Shown: positions 26,949-35,110 of the stretch, piece after piece
Layout of the letters: each line of letters begins with the position of its first letter
How positions within the stretch are numbered: the first letter of the stretch is position 1
DNA from: Paraburkholderia fungorum
GTDB taxonomy: Bacteria > Pseudomonadota > Gammaproteobacteria > Burkholderiales > Burkholderiaceae
Direction of reading: 5' to 3'
DNA: 64,000 nt
NCBI RefSeq assembly: GCF_003610895.1
Contig: NZ_MCAS01000008.1
Coordinates: 124,001-188,000, forward strand
Notes under the pieces: model-generated
The model's database searches: none
What the model saw: only the letters and a program-made list of their open reading frames with translations
What the model was told of the DNA's origin: nothing
Made by a program: the position numbers and the translations under genes

Positions 26949-28790
26949 ATGACCCAGCCCACGCAAGCCCAGTTCTCGTCCGCCACCGTATCCGCAGCGC
27001 CCGCGAATGCGGCGGACCAGGCGTCCAGTCAGGCGCCAGGTCTCGCGCCGACTCATGCGCCGACTCATGCGCCGAATCACGCGCCCAATACCGACGGCAT
27101 CTGGTACGAATCGTATCCGGCAGATGTGCCGCATGAGATCGACGTCAACCAGTACGAATCGCTCGTGCAGTTCTTCGACGAATGTATTGCGCAGTTCCGC
27201 GAGCGCATCGCGTATGTCAGCGTCGGCGCGAACATGACGTATGGCGAACTCGGCCGCAAGGCGGCTGCGTTCGCTGCCTATCTGCAGGGCATTGGCGTCA
27301 AGGCCGGCGAGCGCGTTGCGATCATGCTGCCGAACACGTTTCAGTATCCGGTCTCGTTGTTCGGTGTGCTCAAGGCCGGCGGCGTGGTGGTCAACGTCAA
27401 TCCGCTCTATACGGTGCGCGAGCTTGCGCACCAGTTGAAGGACAGCGGCGCGCAAACCATCATCGTGTTCGAGAACTTCGCGAAGACCGTTGAAGACGCG
27501 TTGCCGGGCACCAAGGTGCAGAACGTGATCGTGACGGGTCTGGGCGACCTGCTCGCCGACGGCCTGAATCTCAAAGGACGCCTGCTCAATTTCATGCTGC
27601 GCCACGTGAAGAAGATGGTGCCGCAGTACAACCTGCCGAAAGCCGTGCCGCTGCTCGACGCGCTCGCGATCGGCTACACGCGGCCGCTCACGCCCGTGCA
27701 CCCCACTCACAACGACATCGCCTTCCTGCAATACACCGGCGGCACCACCGGCGTGGCCAAAGGCGCAATGCTCACGCACAAGAACATCATCGCCAACCTG
27801 TTGCAGGCGAAGGCGTGGTCCGAAGGCCAGTTGAGCGGCGAGATCGAAACGGTGCTCACACCGCTGCCGCTTTATCACATCTATTCGCTGACCGTGAATG
27901 CGTTGATCTTCATGGGGCTCGGCGGGCGCAACATTCTGATCGCCAATCCGCGCGACATGAAGCGCGTGATGATGATCATCCGTCACGAGAAGTTCACCGG
28001 CATGACGGCGGTCAACACGCTCTACAACGCGTTCCTCGACAACGAGGAATTCTGCAAGCGCGACTTCTCGAACCTGAAGCTCGCGATGGCGGGCGGCATG
28101 GCCACGCAAAAATCGGTCGCCGACCGCTTCAAGGCGGTCACCGGCAAACCGATCATCGAAGGCTACGGGCTGACCGAGTGCTCGCCGATCGTCTCCATGA
28201 ATCCGGTGGATCTGACCAATCTGCGCGACTTCGAAGGCTCGATCGGTTTGCCCGCGCCATCCACGCAAGTGCGTTTCAGGAAAGACGACGGTACGTGGGC
28301 AAACATCGGCGAAGCGGGTGAATTGTGCGTGAAGGGGCCACAGGTCATGAAAGGCTACTGGAATCGCCCGGAAGAAACCGCCAAGGTGATCGACGACGAC
28401 TGCTGGCTCGCTACCGGCGACATCGGCGTGATGGATTCACGCGGCTTTATCCGCCTGATCGACCGGAAGAAAGACATGATCCTGGTGTCGGGCTTCAACG
28501 TCTATCCGAACGAAGTCGAAGACGTGATCGCGGCGCTTCCGGACGTGCGCGAAGTCGCCGCAATCGGCGTGCCCGATGAGGCGCAAGGCGAACGCGTGAA
28601 GGTATTTATCGTCAAGCGCAATCCGTCGCTCACCGCGGAACAGGTGATCGCTCACTGCCGCAAGAACCTCACGGGGTACAAGGTGCCGAAGCTTGTCGAG
28701 TTTCGCGACGAGCTGCCGCAAACCAATGTCGGCAAGATTCTGCGCCGCGCGCTGCGCGACGAGGAACTCGCGAAGCAAAAACCTGCCTGA
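26949..28790 (+). CDS. fadD: Long-chain fatty-acid CoA ligase
   Basis: 613 residues, adenylate-forming enzyme. AMP-binding P-loop YTGGTTGVAKGAMLTHKN (about residues 262-279), GYGLTECSP, and the C-terminal DRKKDMILVSGFNVYPNEVE typical of FadD. Catalytic Lys region near the C-terminus is LPQTNVGKILRRALRDEEL. The first 50 residues are a low-complexity tail absent from most FadDs and include an imperfect 12-bp DNA repeat coding APTHAPTHAPNHAP; if the start were further downstream the core would still be complete. It activates fatty acids for the FadE-FabG-MaoC-FadI enzymes upstream. GGAGACGACCG lies before the ATG. Confidence 0.95.
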   Translation: MTQPTQAQFSSATVSAAPANAADQASSQAPGLAPTHAPTHAPNHAPNTDGIWYESYPADVPHEIDVNQYESLVQFFDECIAQFRERIAYVSVGANMTYGELGRKAAAFAAYLQGIGVKAGERVAIMLPNTFQYPVSLFGVLKAGGVVVNVNPLYTVRELAHQLKDSGAQTIIVFENFAKTVEDALPGTKVQNVIVTGLGDLLADGLNLKGRLLNFMLRHVKKMVPQYNLPKAVPLLDALAIGYTRPLTPVHPTHNDIAFLQYTGGTTGVAKGAMLTHKNIIANLLQAKAWSEGQLSGEIETVLTPLPLYHIYSLTVNALIFMGLGGRNILIANPRDMKRVMMIIRHEKFTGMTAVNTLYNAFLDNEEFCKRDFSNLKLAMAGGMATQKSVADRFKAVTGKPIIEGYGLTECSPIVSMNPVDLTNLRDFEGSIGLPAPSTQVRFRKDDGTWANIGEAGELCVKGPQVMKGYWNRPEETAKVIDDDCWLATGDIGVMDSRGFIRLIDRKKDMILVSGFNVYPNEVEDVIAALPDVREVAAIGVPDEAQGERVKVFIVKRNPSLTAEQVIAHCRKNLTGYKVPKLVEFRDELPQTNVGKILRRALRDEELAKQKPA

Positions 28791-28839
28791 CAGGCAAGGC
28801 GCCTGATACCACAGGCAGCGCTATCTTTCGGAGAGATTC

Positions 28840-29871
28840 ATGAAGCACAGCATGTCCGCAGATTCGAACCGCTCACCGGCCTTCATGCGTCTCGCCCATT
28901 TTGCGCCGGCGGCCACAACATCGGGTGTGTCCCTGACTGCTTCATTACGCGCGCTTTCATCTCGCGGACTGCTGATCGGCGCACTGGTCGTCCTCGTCGC
29001 CGGCGTCGCCACATTTGCGCCGCCGGCCTTCGCGCAGAACGACGACACGCCGCCCGCGCTCGACACCGCCAGTGCCGTGAAGGCCCCCACCACGCCGTCC
29101 TCGCAGGTCGGCAAGCTCACACTCGATCAGCAGGTCAAGTGGCTGCGCGCCGCGCAACAAAGCGGCGCCATGGAGAAGCTCGACGACGCACAGCTGGTTG
29201 CTCTCTTCCAGTCGCTCGACCCGCTTGCGTTGCCGCGTTACATCAAGGAAGGACCGAACGGCTACCCCGCCTACGAGTTCGTCATGTCGCGCTCGGAACG
29301 CATTCACGGCCAGTGGCCCGACAAGCCCGATCACATGCTGGTGCGCATCGCCCACGATCCGCTGCGAATCTACGCGAAGTGGCTGCCCGACGGCGCGCAC
29401 GCCGGCCAGGAAATCATCTACGACGAATCCAAGCGCACCGACGAAATGTATGGCCACCTTGGCGGCATCATGAACGTAATGCCGCTGTGGACCTCGCTCA
29501 CCGGCGCGCTCGCCCGCGCGCAATCGAACCACCAGGTGCGCGATCTCGGCACCGAGTACATTGCCAGCCAGTACCTTGCCGAAGGCAAGAAGTACATTGA
29601 GGCCGGCTTGCCGCGCTCGACCCAGGTGGAAGTGAAAACGATCGACGGCGTGCGCGTGGTGGCCTTCACTTTCGAAACACCGAACGGCCAGCCGCAGTTC
29701 TATGCGAAGAAAGAAACGCTCGGACTCGACCTGCGGCATCCTTATTTCCGCACGGTCGAGTCCTATAGCAACGACGGCAAGATCTTCGAGAAGATCGTCT
29801 TCGAAAGCATTACGCCGAAAACCTTCGACGATTCGACTTTCGATCCGAACAACAAGGCCTATAAGTTCTAG
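28840..29871 (+). CDS. DUF1571 domain-containing exported protein
   Basis: 343 residues. A long N-region precedes a hydrophobic signal segment (GLLIGALVVLVAGVATFAPP, about residues 44-63) with cleavage likely after AFA, before QNDDT. The mature part fits DUF1571: MLVRIAHDPLRIYAKWLPDG, AGQEIIYDESKRTDEMYGH and VVAFTFETPNGQPQFYAKKE. The function of this periplasmic family is unknown; it resembles lipid-handling outer-membrane maturation proteins only in general features. It follows fadD by 49 bases and probably shares its transcript. GGAGAG lies before the ATG. Its stop shares the palindrome CTAG (29868-29871) with the stop of the convergent gene. Confidence 0.85.
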   Translation: MKHSMSADSNRSPAFMRLAHFAPAATTSGVSLTASLRALSSRGLLIGALVVLVAGVATFAPPAFAQNDDTPPALDTASAVKAPTTPSSQVGKLTLDQQVKWLRAAQQSGAMEKLDDAQLVALFQSLDPLALPRYIKEGPNGYPAYEFVMSRSERIHGQWPDKPDHMLVRIAHDPLRIYAKWLPDGAHAGQEIIYDESKRTDEMYGHLGGIMNVMPLWTSLTGALARAQSNHQVRDLGTEYIASQYLAEGKKYIEAGLPRSTQVEVKTIDGVRVVAFTFETPNGQPQFYAKKETLGLDLRHPYFRTVESYSNDGKIFEKIVFESITPKTFDDSTFDPNNKAYKF

Positions 29872-30290
29872 CGCAAACGGACAAGACGCGGCGTCAGCGC
29901 GAAGGCGACATGCGCCACGGGTCTCTCACCCCGTTCGACCCATTCGCTGCTGTGCTCGACCATGTGGCCTGCGCGGGTGGCAAGTTCCCTGAGCACGAAG
30001 TAATCGGATGCGCGCGTGAGACCGATCAGCGACGCGCACGATTGCGCCGGCGTTTGCCTGAGACGCGGCGCCAGTGTGGTGTACCAGAGTACGCCGATGT
30101 CATCGCCCGTTTCGAAGACGGGCAGCTTCATCTGCGCGACGTAGTTGGCGAATGCCGGGCTGTTCGCGAGGGTGGGATCAATCACGGCGAGCGTATCGGG
30201 GCGAGCCGCGGCATGCACAAGCCAGGGCCACGCAGCGCCTGCCGCGCTCGAAAGCCATGCACCGGTCATCATGAATGCGCGTCGGTCCAT
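29868..30290 (-). CDS. Tat-exported protein of unknown function, partner of the flavoprotein oxidase
   Basis: 140 residues from the ATG at 30290. It opens with a twin-arginine signal, MDRRAFMMTGAWLSSAAGAA, ending near VHAAA; a longer open frame lies inside the oxidase gene and is ignored. I do not recognise the mature protein (about 110 residues). It has no CxxCH heme motif, so it is not the cytochrome subunit that p-cresol-methylhydroxylase-type enzymes use. It sits 4 bases after the stop of the vanillyl-alcohol-oxidase-like gene and is surely co-translated, which suggests a periplasmic accessory or maturation role. Tat export would fit a partner folded with cofactor. Confidence 0.75.
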   Translation of the reverse strand: MDRRAFMMTGAWLSSAAGAAWPWLVHAAARPDTLAVIDPTLANSPAFANYVAQMKLPVFETGDDIGVLWYTTLAPRLRQTPAQSCASLIGLTRASDYFVLRELATRAGHMVEHSSEWVERGERPVAHVAFALTPRLVRLR

Positions 30291-30294
30291 GGTC

Positions 30295-31872
30295 TTAGGT
30301 ATAACCCCGCCGGTCGCGCCACGCCGCCGGCCAGATGCCCTGCTTGCCCGGCGCGAGAATGCCGTTCGGGTCGAGCGCGTCCTTGATCGTTTCCGAGAGC
30401 CGCAGCAACGCACCGTCGTTGAAACTGTACTGCGCCGCCGCGAAATCCATATACGCGAGATGCGCGCGATATTCGCCATAGCCCGCGGCGCGTGCATCGC
30501 TCATCAACGAACGCAGCAGCGCGCCCGCCTGCTCGACCTGGTTCGCGTCGTCGCGGTCGAAAATCGCCGCGAAGATGTGATGCAGATGACGCACCCCCGC
30601 CGTAAAGCCGCCGTAGTAATCGAAGCCGTATTCCGCCGCGCGCGTCTTGACCATCGTGTACTGGCGCAGCGCATCGCGTCCAGTCGCCGGGCACACCGGC
30701 GCGAAGTCCACATGGGCGCCCGCGCCGCCGCGCCAGTCGAGCATGCGAAACGCGCTCATCGCCGGGATGCCGGCCATGTTGCGATCGCCACCCGCGGTGG
30801 GCTGCGCGTCGCCCGCGTAACGCGCGGCCGACAGTTTCGCCTGCGGCACGCGCGCGAAGGCGCGCTGCACGATCGCATAGTGCGCGTCGATCAGCTCAGG
30901 CGTGCCGTATAGCGCGAAATGAAGATTCCAGCGACCCACATTCAGCTTGTCGAGCATCGCCGCCACCGCGGTCTCGGGCATCGCGCCTTTGCCTTCGTAC
31001 CACTGCTGACGGGCCGACAACCCCGCCGCCCGGCGCAAACCGCCTTCGATCACCGCGTGATTGCGGATCGTTTCATCGAGCCGCAACGGCCGCAGGATAT
31101 CGACAACCGCCTCGAGATCCGCTTCGTGCCGGAACTGGATTTCGCCGAGCAGATAGGCGGGCGGCGCGGGCATCAGCCAGACGCCGAGCTTCGTGACGAT
31201 GCCGTAGTTCGATTGCATGAACATCGCGTCGAAGGAAGGCCCGTAGCCCGGTTGATACAACTGCCACGCCGTGCCGATTTCGATCCCGCCCATTCCGGTG
31301 CGCAGCACGTCGCCGTTGGCGAGCACCACTTCCATGCCGCACTGCGCCGCCGCATGATCGCCGTACGCGGTATAACCGAAGCCGCGCTCGAGCGTGTTGC
31401 CGACCACGCTGCCCCAACCCGCCGCGGGCGGATCGACCCAGAGCCTGTAGCCGTGTTCGCGCAGATGCGCGTAGAGATCGAAGTAGCTGACGCCCGGCTC
31501 GACCAGCGCGTAGGCGAGCGTCTCGTTCACCTCGATGATGCGGTTCATGCGCTGCAAATCGAGCACCACCGAACCCGCGAGGCGCGGCGCCGCGCCACCG
31601 TACGCGAAGTTGCGCCCGGTCGAGACCGTCCACAACGGAATGCGAAATTGATTGGCAATCCGTAGTACCGCGCGAATCTCGTCGACGGATGCAGGCAGCA
31701 GCGCGGCCGACGCCGAGAACGCTTCGCGCTCGCCAGGCGCGAACGGATCGAGATACGCGGCGAGCCCGGCGGCCGAGGTTATCACCTGCGGCTCACCGAG
31801 AATGGAGCGCCACGCGGCCAGCGCGCGATCGAACCCGGCGGCGGACACCTTGGGCGGCAGGTTACGCGTCAA
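30295..31872 (-). CDS. FAD-linked oxidase, vanillyl-alcohol oxidase / 4-cresol dehydrogenase family
   Basis: 525 residues. The N-terminal PP-loop FAD domain is visible as IPLWTVSTGRNFAYGGAAPR (about residues 77-96) and DPPAAGWGSVVGNTLERGFG; the C-terminal half holds GFDYYGGFTAGVRHLHHIFA, as in eugenol/vanillyl-alcohol oxidases. A His in WRGGAGAHVDFAP (around residue 390) lies where this family often attaches FAD covalently; I cannot confirm it. It would oxidise a para-substituted phenol such as cresol, vanillyl alcohol or a lignin-derived aromatic. It has no signal peptide. The flavocytochrome partner is absent; instead a Tat protein of unknown type follows 4 bases later. The secreted protein gene lies 39 bases upstream, so one ECF-type promoter at 32541 may drive all three. 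Confidence 0.88.
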   Translation of the reverse strand: MTRNLPPKVSAAGFDRALAAWRSILGEPQVITSAAGLAAYLDPFAPGEREAFSASAALLPASVDEIRAVLRIANQFRIPLWTVSTGRNFAYGGAAPRLAGSVVLDLQRMNRIIEVNETLAYALVEPGVSYFDLYAHLREHGYRLWVDPPAAGWGSVVGNTLERGFGYTAYGDHAAAQCGMEVVLANGDVLRTGMGGIEIGTAWQLYQPGYGPSFDAMFMQSNYGIVTKLGVWLMPAPPAYLLGEIQFRHEADLEAVVDILRPLRLDETIRNHAVIEGGLRRAAGLSARQQWYEGKGAMPETAVAAMLDKLNVGRWNLHFALYGTPELIDAHYAIVQRAFARVPQAKLSAARYAGDAQPTAGGDRNMAGIPAMSAFRMLDWRGGAGAHVDFAPVCPATGRDALRQYTMVKTRAAEYGFDYYGGFTAGVRHLHHIFAAIFDRDDANQVEQAGALLRSLMSDARAAGYGEYRAHLAYMDFAAAQYSFNDGALLRLSETIKDALDPNGILAPGKQGIWPAAWRDRRGYT

Positions 31873-31911
31873 GGTGCCTCCCTTGCGGGCACGCAGGCGG
31901 GCGACGGCAAG

Positions 31912-32400
31912 CTAGCGGCGCATGCCGCCACCCATGCCGCCGTGCGACATGCCGCTCCAGACGTGCATCGATGCCCCGCCATGCCAGTTTCCGCGCGCCC
32001 CCATTCCATACGATCCGTGTCCATAACGCACATGATCCATGTGATGAAAATGATGGAAGCGGTCGACGAATACGATCGACACACCGGCACCGAAAAACAC
32101 CGGCGGCCCCCAGTACCATGGATCGTAGTAATACACCGGAGCCGGGCCGAAGGCCAGCGCGCCGGCATCGTCTTCGACGATCTGCCAGCTGCCGTCCGGC
32201 TGCAGGCACGCCCGCCCGCCGACTTGCTGGATGACACCGTCGATTTCCGTCTGACCCACGACAAAGCGGCACGTCGAAGTATCGTTCAACGGCGCATTCG
32301 TGTCTGTTTGCGCCAGGGCCTGCGCAACGCTCGCGGCGCACAGACAAAGACACGCTACGCTGGAACACAGTTTGACGCCGGATTGATGAAAAGTACGCAT
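31912..32400 (-). CDS. Secreted His/Gly/Met-rich protein of unknown function
   Basis: 162 residues from the ATG at 32400. Signal peptide KLCSSVACLCLCAASVAQAL with cleavage near ALA, before QTDTN. The mature N-half has two or three Cys (STCRFVVGQTEIDGV, GRACLQPDGSWQIVED), followed by an aromatic PVYYYDPWYWGPPVFFGAG stretch and a C-terminal 45 residues rich in His, Gly and Met (DRFHHFHHMDHVRYGHGSYG). Such tails often bind copper or nickel, but that is inference. I do not recognise a named family. It has its own ECF-like promoter motif at 32541-32568 and lies 39 bases upstream of the oxidase gene. Confidence 0.72.
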   Translation of the reverse strand: MRTFHQSGVKLCSSVACLCLCAASVAQALAQTDTNAPLNDTSTCRFVVGQTEIDGVIQQVGGRACLQPDGSWQIVEDDAGALAFGPAPVYYYDPWYWGPPVFFGAGVSIVFVDRFHHFHHMDHVRYGHGSYGMGARGNWHGGASMHVWSGMSHGGMGGGMRR

Positions 32401-32540
32401 GATTTCGCTACCTCGACGCGCCGGCGTTGCGACTCGCAAAAAGCGCGTCGGCACCGTAAAGACCCCGTCGGTTCGCCTCGCACGGGACCGTGCCGTCCCG
32501 GCGCACAGGTGAGCGCGGGAGAACAGGGTCCGGCAACGAG

Positions 32541-32568
32541 TAAACGAAATGCCACGCGGCGCTATTCC
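32541..32568 (-). promoter_or_regulatory. ECF-type promoter candidate in front of the secreted-protein/oxidase operon
   Basis: On the minus strand: GGAAT (32564-32568), 17 bases, CGTTTA (32541-32546), about 141 bases upstream of the start at 32400. The same arrangement, with identical spacing, precedes the sigma-factor operon at 34341-34368. Confidence 0.55.
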
Positions 32569-32679
32569 GACTTCGCACGCGCGTGCGAAGCGTTTCTGTT
32601 ACCACGTGTTGCGAGGAGATCGTGTAGATCTTGTCACGGGCGTTTTACGGGGACGAGGCGCCTGCCGCGCTCCTGGGCG

Positions 32680-33552
32680 CTACTGCCAGGTCTCCGGTTT
32701 GCCGCCCAGCGCGCTGCACACCTCGATGGCGATCGAGCGCAGCTTGTCTTCCGCGATCGGCCCGGACAAGGCGTAACCCATGCGGTCGTTGACCCAGTAG
32801 AAGGTCCGGCGGTTGCCGTCGCGGAACAGGCGGAAGGCGGTTTCGTCGCGAGAAATACCCGTGATGTACAGCGTAAGCCGCTCGCCGCCACGGTTCTCGT
32901 ACATGAACTGCGCAGCCGGCCCCGCTTCGCCGGGCAACAAGCGCCCTCCCACCAGCGAGTAACCGTACTCCTGCAACGACGGCACCGACAATGGCCGGTT
33001 CAGGCGCTTGGACAGCCAGCTGACCAGATGCTCTTCCTCGTTCGCCGCGACTTCGACGGGATGACGCCGCTCGGGCGTGTACACCGCGTAGGCGATGTCG
33101 GCACGCTCGGCAAAGCTCGGCGGCTGGCCGCCCAGCCCGTTCCATGCGCCGCCCGTCAGACGCGGCGCCAGCGGCCCCAAGGCGAGCGCGAGACCCGCGC
33201 CGGCCGCAAGCCAGCACGCCGCGAGACCGGCGCGTTGCCACCACGGCGTTGGCCGCCGCACCACGATGAAGGCCGGCTCGCCGGCGCCGCTCTGCTCCGT
33301 AGTCTCCTCACGCTCCTCACGCCCCTCACGTCCGTGACGCTCGCGCTTGCCCGGCGACGCCCCGCACAACGCCTGCAGCGCCGCTTTCTGCGCGCGCCAC
33401 GCGGCCACCCGCGCGGCAGCCTCCGGTTGCCGGGTCAGTTGCGCCTCGATCGCGGCGTGCTCGGCAGGCGGCAACTCGCCGTCTATAAACGCTGACAGCG
33501 TTCGCAGATCGGGCCCCTCAGGCAGGCTGGAATCGTGGTCGTTATTCATCAC
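32680..33552 (-). CDS. Membrane anti-sigma factor
   Basis: 290 residues. N-terminal cytoplasmic anti-sigma domain (LRTLSAFIDGELPPAEHAAI, about residues 16-35) without the HxxxCxxC zinc motif; a charged linker (GKRERHGREGREEREET, from a 9-bp-type DNA repeat); one transmembrane helix (AGLAACWLAAGAGLALALGP, about residues 107-126); and a periplasmic domain with YAVYTPERRHPVEVAANEEE, the common C-terminal part of these Burkholderia regulators. It overlaps the sigma-factor gene by 4 bases (ATGA), the classic sigma/anti-sigma coupling. It should sequester the ECF sigma factor until a periplasmic signal is sensed. Confidence 0.9.
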   Translation of the reverse strand: MMNNDHDSSLPEGPDLRTLSAFIDGELPPAEHAAIEAQLTRQPEAAARVAAWRAQKAALQALCGASPGKRERHGREGREEREETTEQSGAGEPAFIVVRRPTPWWQRAGLAACWLAAGAGLALALGPLAPRLTGGAWNGLGGQPPSFAERADIAYAVYTPERRHPVEVAANEEEHLVSWLSKRLNRPLSVPSLQEYGYSLVGGRLLPGEAGPAAQFMYENRGGERLTLYITGISRDETAFRLFRDGNRRTFYWVNDRMGYALSGPIAEDKLRSIAIEVCSALGGKPETWQ

Positions 33553-34103
33553 GGATTTCTCACTACTTTCAGCGGCGGGACTTTACGCGCCAACCCCACG
33601 GCGCCCCCTTCGAGCGGCCCCTCCGTCATCAGCACGCGCATGTGTTCCCGCGCGCGCGACAGCCGCGACATCACCGTGCCGATCGGCACGCCGAGTGCCT
33701 TCGACGCTTCCTGATAAGACAGCTCCTCCACACAAACCAGCAGCAGCACCTCGCGCTGCTCGACCGGCAGGCAATACAGCGCCCGCTGCAGATCACGCAG
33801 CACCAGACCGTCGACTTCGCCATGCGGCGCTTCAAGATTGCGCCACGGCGCGCTTTCGTCGTCGACGGCAATCTCGCGACGGCCGCGCAGCTGATCGATG
33901 TAGAGATGCCGCAGGATCGTCAGGAGCCACGCCCGCAGGTTGCTGTTCGGACGAAACGCCGCCCAGCGAGCGAGCGCGCGCTCCGCCGTATCCTGCACGA
34001 GGTCGTCGGCCCAGGCGCGGTCGCCCGTCAGTGCACGCGCATAGCGGCGCAGCTGCGGGAGCCACGAAATCACTTCGGCTTCGAAATTCACCCGGCGTGG
34101 CAA
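33549..34103 (-). CDS. ECF RNA polymerase sigma factor
   Basis: 184 residues. Region 2: WLPQLRRYARALTGDRAWAD then LVQDTAERALARWAAFRPNS and LRAWLLTILRHLYIDQLRGR (about residues 14-76). Region 4: LPVEQREVLLLVCVEELSYQ, EASKALGVPIGTVMSRLSRA (about residues 112-152), which reads the -35 element. Start ATG 34103 lies 3 bases after the lipoprotein stop. Its gene and that of its anti-sigma factor are translationally coupled. The motif GGAAT-N17-CGTTWA in front of its own operon and of the secreted-protein/oxidase operon is the best candidate for its recognition sequence. Confidence 0.93.
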   Translation of the reverse strand: MPRRVNFEAEVISWLPQLRRYARALTGDRAWADDLVQDTAERALARWAAFRPNSNLRAWLLTILRHLYIDQLRGRREIAVDDESAPWRNLEAPHGEVDGLVLRDLQRALYCLPVEQREVLLLVCVEELSYQEASKALGVPIGTVMSRLSRAREHMRVLMTEGPLEGGAVGLARKVPPLKVVRNP

Positions 34104-34106
34104 CGC

Positions 34107-34253
34107 TCAGTAGCCGCCGCCACTGCCTGAGTTACCGCTCGTACCCGAAGCGCTATTGTCGGTCGCGGCGGAGGTGCAGCCGCTCGTTGTGAGCGAGCCG
34201 AGCGCGAGCGCCAACAGCACGAATGCAGCGGAAAAGAGCCTGGATAGTGTCAT
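34107..34253 (-). CDS. Small lipoprotein at the head of the sigma-factor operon
   Basis: 48 residues from the ATG at 34253, preceded by CAGGAG at a good distance. It has a hydrophobic segment and lipobox (LALGSLTTSGC) ending at Cys 26, then a short Ser/Gly/Ala tail. Three bases separate its stop from the sigma-factor start. Function unknown; given its position it could signal envelope state to the anti-sigma factor. Too short for homology to be informative. Confidence 0.75.
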   Translation of the reverse strand: MTLSRLFSAAFVLLALALGSLTTSGCTSAATDNSASGTSGNSGSGGGY

Positions 34254-34603
34254 GGTGAGTCTCCTGATGAGCGCAAGGCTAGCGCCTGCGAGCCGGGATC
34301 CGGTCGGCCGCCTGCGACATGCGGTGCAGCCATGCATGGATTAACGTGAGCGGGCCGCGATTTATTCCACATATGGCAACTGCGGGCCGTTCTTTTTCCG
34401 CCATCCCCATCGGGCGCGCTCGAACGTGGCCGAAGAAGGCGCCATTCGTCCGCAGATTCGTAACTCAACGTTACAGTCAATAGTTATCAGATGCTTATGT
34501 ACGCGCAAGCCGTTATAGTGGACGCAGTTCGGCCGACGAGGCGTTCTGCCCCCACACAGGGTAGAATCGCGGCGAACAACCGTTTTACTAACCTGAATTG
34601 TCC
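34254..34603. promoter_or_regulatory. Divergent promoter region between the ECF operon and hfq2
   Basis: About 350 bases with no gene I can support. It holds the ECF-type promoter candidate of the lipoprotein-sigma operon (34341-34368) and, around 34510, a TATAGT sequence that could be a -10 element for the Hfq2-type gene with a poor -35. Confidence 0.5.
34341..34368 (-). promoter_or_regulatory. ECF-type promoter candidate of the lipoprotein-sigma-anti-sigma operon
   Basis: Minus strand GGAATAAA (34361-34368) and CGTTAA (34341-34346) with 17 bases between GGAAT and CGTT. It lies 88 bases upstream of the lipoprotein start and has exactly the same size (28 bp) as the motif at 32541. Similar to the GGAAC-N17-CGTT layout recognised by several ECF sigma factors; autoregulation is the natural reading. 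Confidence 0.55.
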
Positions 34604-35089
34604 ATGGCTTCCGCAGAATCGCATCCGCAAAACGATTTCATGAACGCTGCGCGCAAAGAACGAAAGCGCGTCGAGATCTACCTTGTCAACGGCATTCGCC
34701 TGACAGGGTGCATCGAGTCGTTCGATCAGTATCTGGTGATGCTGCGCACGCCGGTTGGCCTGCAAGGCATCTACAAGCGCGCGATCTCGACGATCCAGCT
34801 CGACACCGGCACACGTCCGGCACCACGAGCCGGGCGGCCTTCGCACGGTGAGCACACCACGCGTGGCCCGCACGGCTCGCGTGAACCGCGCGACCACCGC
34901 GAGCCGCGCGAACCGCGTGAGTCGTACGGCGCGCCGGCCTCGGATCGCCCCGCGCCCGATCGCAGCGGCAGCACGTCCGACGGTCCGGTCGTGGTAACGC
35001 GCCGCCGGCGTCTGTTCGGCACCGGTGGCGGCGACGGTGGCAACCATGGCGGCGGCAATCATGGTGGCAACGGTGGCGGTAACGAATAA
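34604..35089 (+). CDS. hfq2: Hfq-like RNA chaperone with long C-terminal tail (Hfq2 type)
   Basis: 161 residues; the first 70 form an Sm/Hfq domain: [20 protein letters not shown] (about residues 10-29), [20 protein letters not shown] and [14 protein letters not shown]. Sm1 and Sm2 are clear, with Gln9, Gln42 and Tyr43 in the RNA-binding places; the YKHAIST of E. coli Hfq is YKRAIST here, so the proximal-site His57 is Arg. The remaining 90 residues are basic/acidic low complexity ([17 protein letters not shown]) and a Gly/Asn/His end. Burkholderia cenocepacia has a second, long Hfq of this kind, Hfq2. Start ATG 34604; an in-frame TTG two codons earlier is also possible. It would bind sRNAs and mRNAs. 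Confidence 0.9.
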   Translation: MASAESHPQNDFMNAARKERKRVEIYLVNGIRLTGCIESFDQYLVMLRTPVGLQGIYKRAISTIQLDTGTRPAPRAGRPSHGEHTTRGPHGSREPRDHREPREPRESYGAPASDRPAPDRSGSTSDGPVVVTRRRRLFGTGGGDGGNHGGGNHGGNGGGNE

Positions 35090-35110
35090 ACCGCCGCCGC
35101 AGCGGCTTTG

